Shown here piece by piece: positions 5,977 to 6,282 of a stretch of DNA of 6,282 nt. Origin of the DNA: Clostridia bacterium (lineage in GTDB: Bacteria; Bacillota; Clostridia; Oscillospirales; Acutalibacteraceae); the NCBI GenBank assembly GCA_024689165.1, contig JAILDS010000179.1:1-6282 (forward strand). The letters run 5' to 3'. Each line of letters starts with the position of its first letter. The stretch's first letter is position 1. The position numbers and the translations under genes were made by a program. The notes under the pieces were generated by a model, which did no database searches, was not told the DNA's origin, and worked only from the letters and a program-made list of their open reading frames with translations.

Positions 5977-6004
5977 AATATCTAAGTTGTTAAAATTTTA
6001 GCAA
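5977..6004 (-). promoter_or_regulatory. Candidate sigma-A promoter of the hnd operon
   Basis: On the minus strand, TTGCTA (5999-6004) and GATATT (5977-5982) are separated by 16 bp; each matches the -35/-10 consensus at four of six bases. AT-rich DNA upstream (6005-6080) suits an UP-like region, and the Rex-type palindrome covers the -35 and most of the spacer. A start near 5970 would give a leader of about 100 nt. A second possible -10, TATAGT (plus 5945-5950), lies in the perfect palindrome AACTATAGTT (5944-5953) but has only a T-run as a -35. A promoter in this region is likely; the exact boxes are uncertain. Confidence 0.4.
5987..6004. promoter_or_regulatory. Rex-type redox operator
   Basis: The plus strand reads TTGTTAAAATTTTAGCAA, that is TTGTTAA-AATT-TTAGCAA. 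The Rex operator known from Bacillota is TTGTTAA-N4-TTAACAA, so 13 of the 14 conserved positions match and the spacing is exact; the one mismatch is G for A at 6001. It lies 115 bp upstream of the hndA ATG and overlaps the best -35 candidate. Rex is a repressor that leaves DNA when NADH/NAD+ is high, and its known regulons include fermentative and hydrogenase genes. Binding here is inferred from sequence and position. Confidence 0.75.
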
Positions 6005-6084
6005 AAGAGAAGATTCGCAGTATTTTTTATGTTTTACACAATTATCATAGTCGAATTTTATGAAATATATATAAAACTGTTTTT

Positions 6085-6282
6085 TCAATTATTACCGAAA
6101 AGCTCCTGTGCTGCTGCCTGATATGCGTCGAGGAATTCAACGCAGGCCTTGTCCGGACGGGTGGCGGGAGGCACTGCGTAACGGTACAGGTTCTGAGCCC
6201 CCGCCGCAAATACCGCCCTGCCCGAAAGACGGCGGCTTAGCAGGACGACCTGTTCCTTTGTCTGCCTGCCGACGTAGAAGCA
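6085..6282 (-). CDS. Unrecognised protein, C-terminal fragment
   Basis: The minus-strand frame is open from the window edge for 65 codons and ends in TGA at 6085-6087. The peptide begins CFYVGRQTKEQVVLL and continues with an Arg-rich helix, RAVFAAGAQNLYRYAVPPA, and a polar helical end, EFLDAYQAAAQELFGNN. Coding is supported by GC-rich codon use like that of the hnd genes, in sharp contrast to the AT-rich DNA right after its stop. I do not recognise the family. It lies upstream of the hnd operon in the same direction, but the 212-bp gap with its own promoter and operator argues for separate transcription. No terminator hairpin with a U-tract is evident after its stop; there is only weak AT-rich pairing around 6061-6087. 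Confidence 0.6.
   Translation of the reverse strand, partial: CFYVGRQTKEQVVLLSRRLSGRAVFAAGAQNLYRYAVPPATRPDKACVEFLDAYQAAAQELFGNN

Noticed and set aside
1..6282. CRISPR array, insertion sequence, prophage or toxin-antitoxin module
   Set aside because: No regularly spaced direct repeats, no transposase or integrase frame, no terminal inverted repeats with target duplication, and no small paired genes were seen.

Overview
This window most likely comes from a strictly anaerobic, fermentative bacterium of the Clostridia (Bacillota), perhaps an uncultured gut-type Oscillospirales relative. The evidence is a four-gene NAD(H)-linked [FeFe]-hydrogenase operon, strong AGGAGG-type ribosome binding sites, a Rex-type operator and an XRE regulator of the kind common in Clostridia. 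The lineage is an inference; no rRNA or other phylogenetic marker is present.

Layout. Positions 1-144 (+) hold the 3' end of a GNAT-type acetyltransferase. An XRE helix-turn-helix regulator with a long helical, partly TPR-like C-terminal part follows at 308-1393 (+). It converges on everything to its right. The convergent zone 1394-1530 holds two inverted repeats; the second (14 bp perfect plus an inner hairpin) is a good terminator for the tRNA on the minus strand and could also serve the regulator. A tRNA-Leu(UAG) lies at 1531-1613 (-). Two GC-rich stem-loops separate it from the hydrogenase operon, which runs right to left: hndA (5378-5872), hndB (4985-5356), hndC (3449-4969), hndD (1682-3436). 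A 212-bp AT-rich region (5873-6084) holds the operon's leader, a candidate promoter and a near-consensus Rex operator. The last 198 bases are the 3' end of an unrecognised minus-strand gene.

How the genes work together. HndD carries the H-cluster that makes or splits H2 and an N-terminal chain of Fe-S clusters. HndC carries the FMN/NAD(H) site, an N3-like [4Fe-4S] cluster and two C-terminal [4Fe-4S] clusters. HndA (NuoE-like) and HndB (thioredoxin-like) supply small [2Fe-2S] domains. The gene order and subunit sizes match the HndABCD layout of Desulfovibrio fructosovorans, a family that links H2, NAD(P)H and ferredoxin by flavin-based electron bifurcation. The Rex-like operator fits this: Rex senses NADH/NAD+, so the operon would be released from repression when NADH builds up.

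I do not see an undescribed system here. The points worth a second look are the Rex operator over the promoter, the TSCSP variant of the H-cluster L1 motif, a three-cysteine HndB, the four hnd genes lying in one reading frame, the total absence of TTA/CTA/TCA codons over about 1,220 codons, and the alternative leader hairpins.
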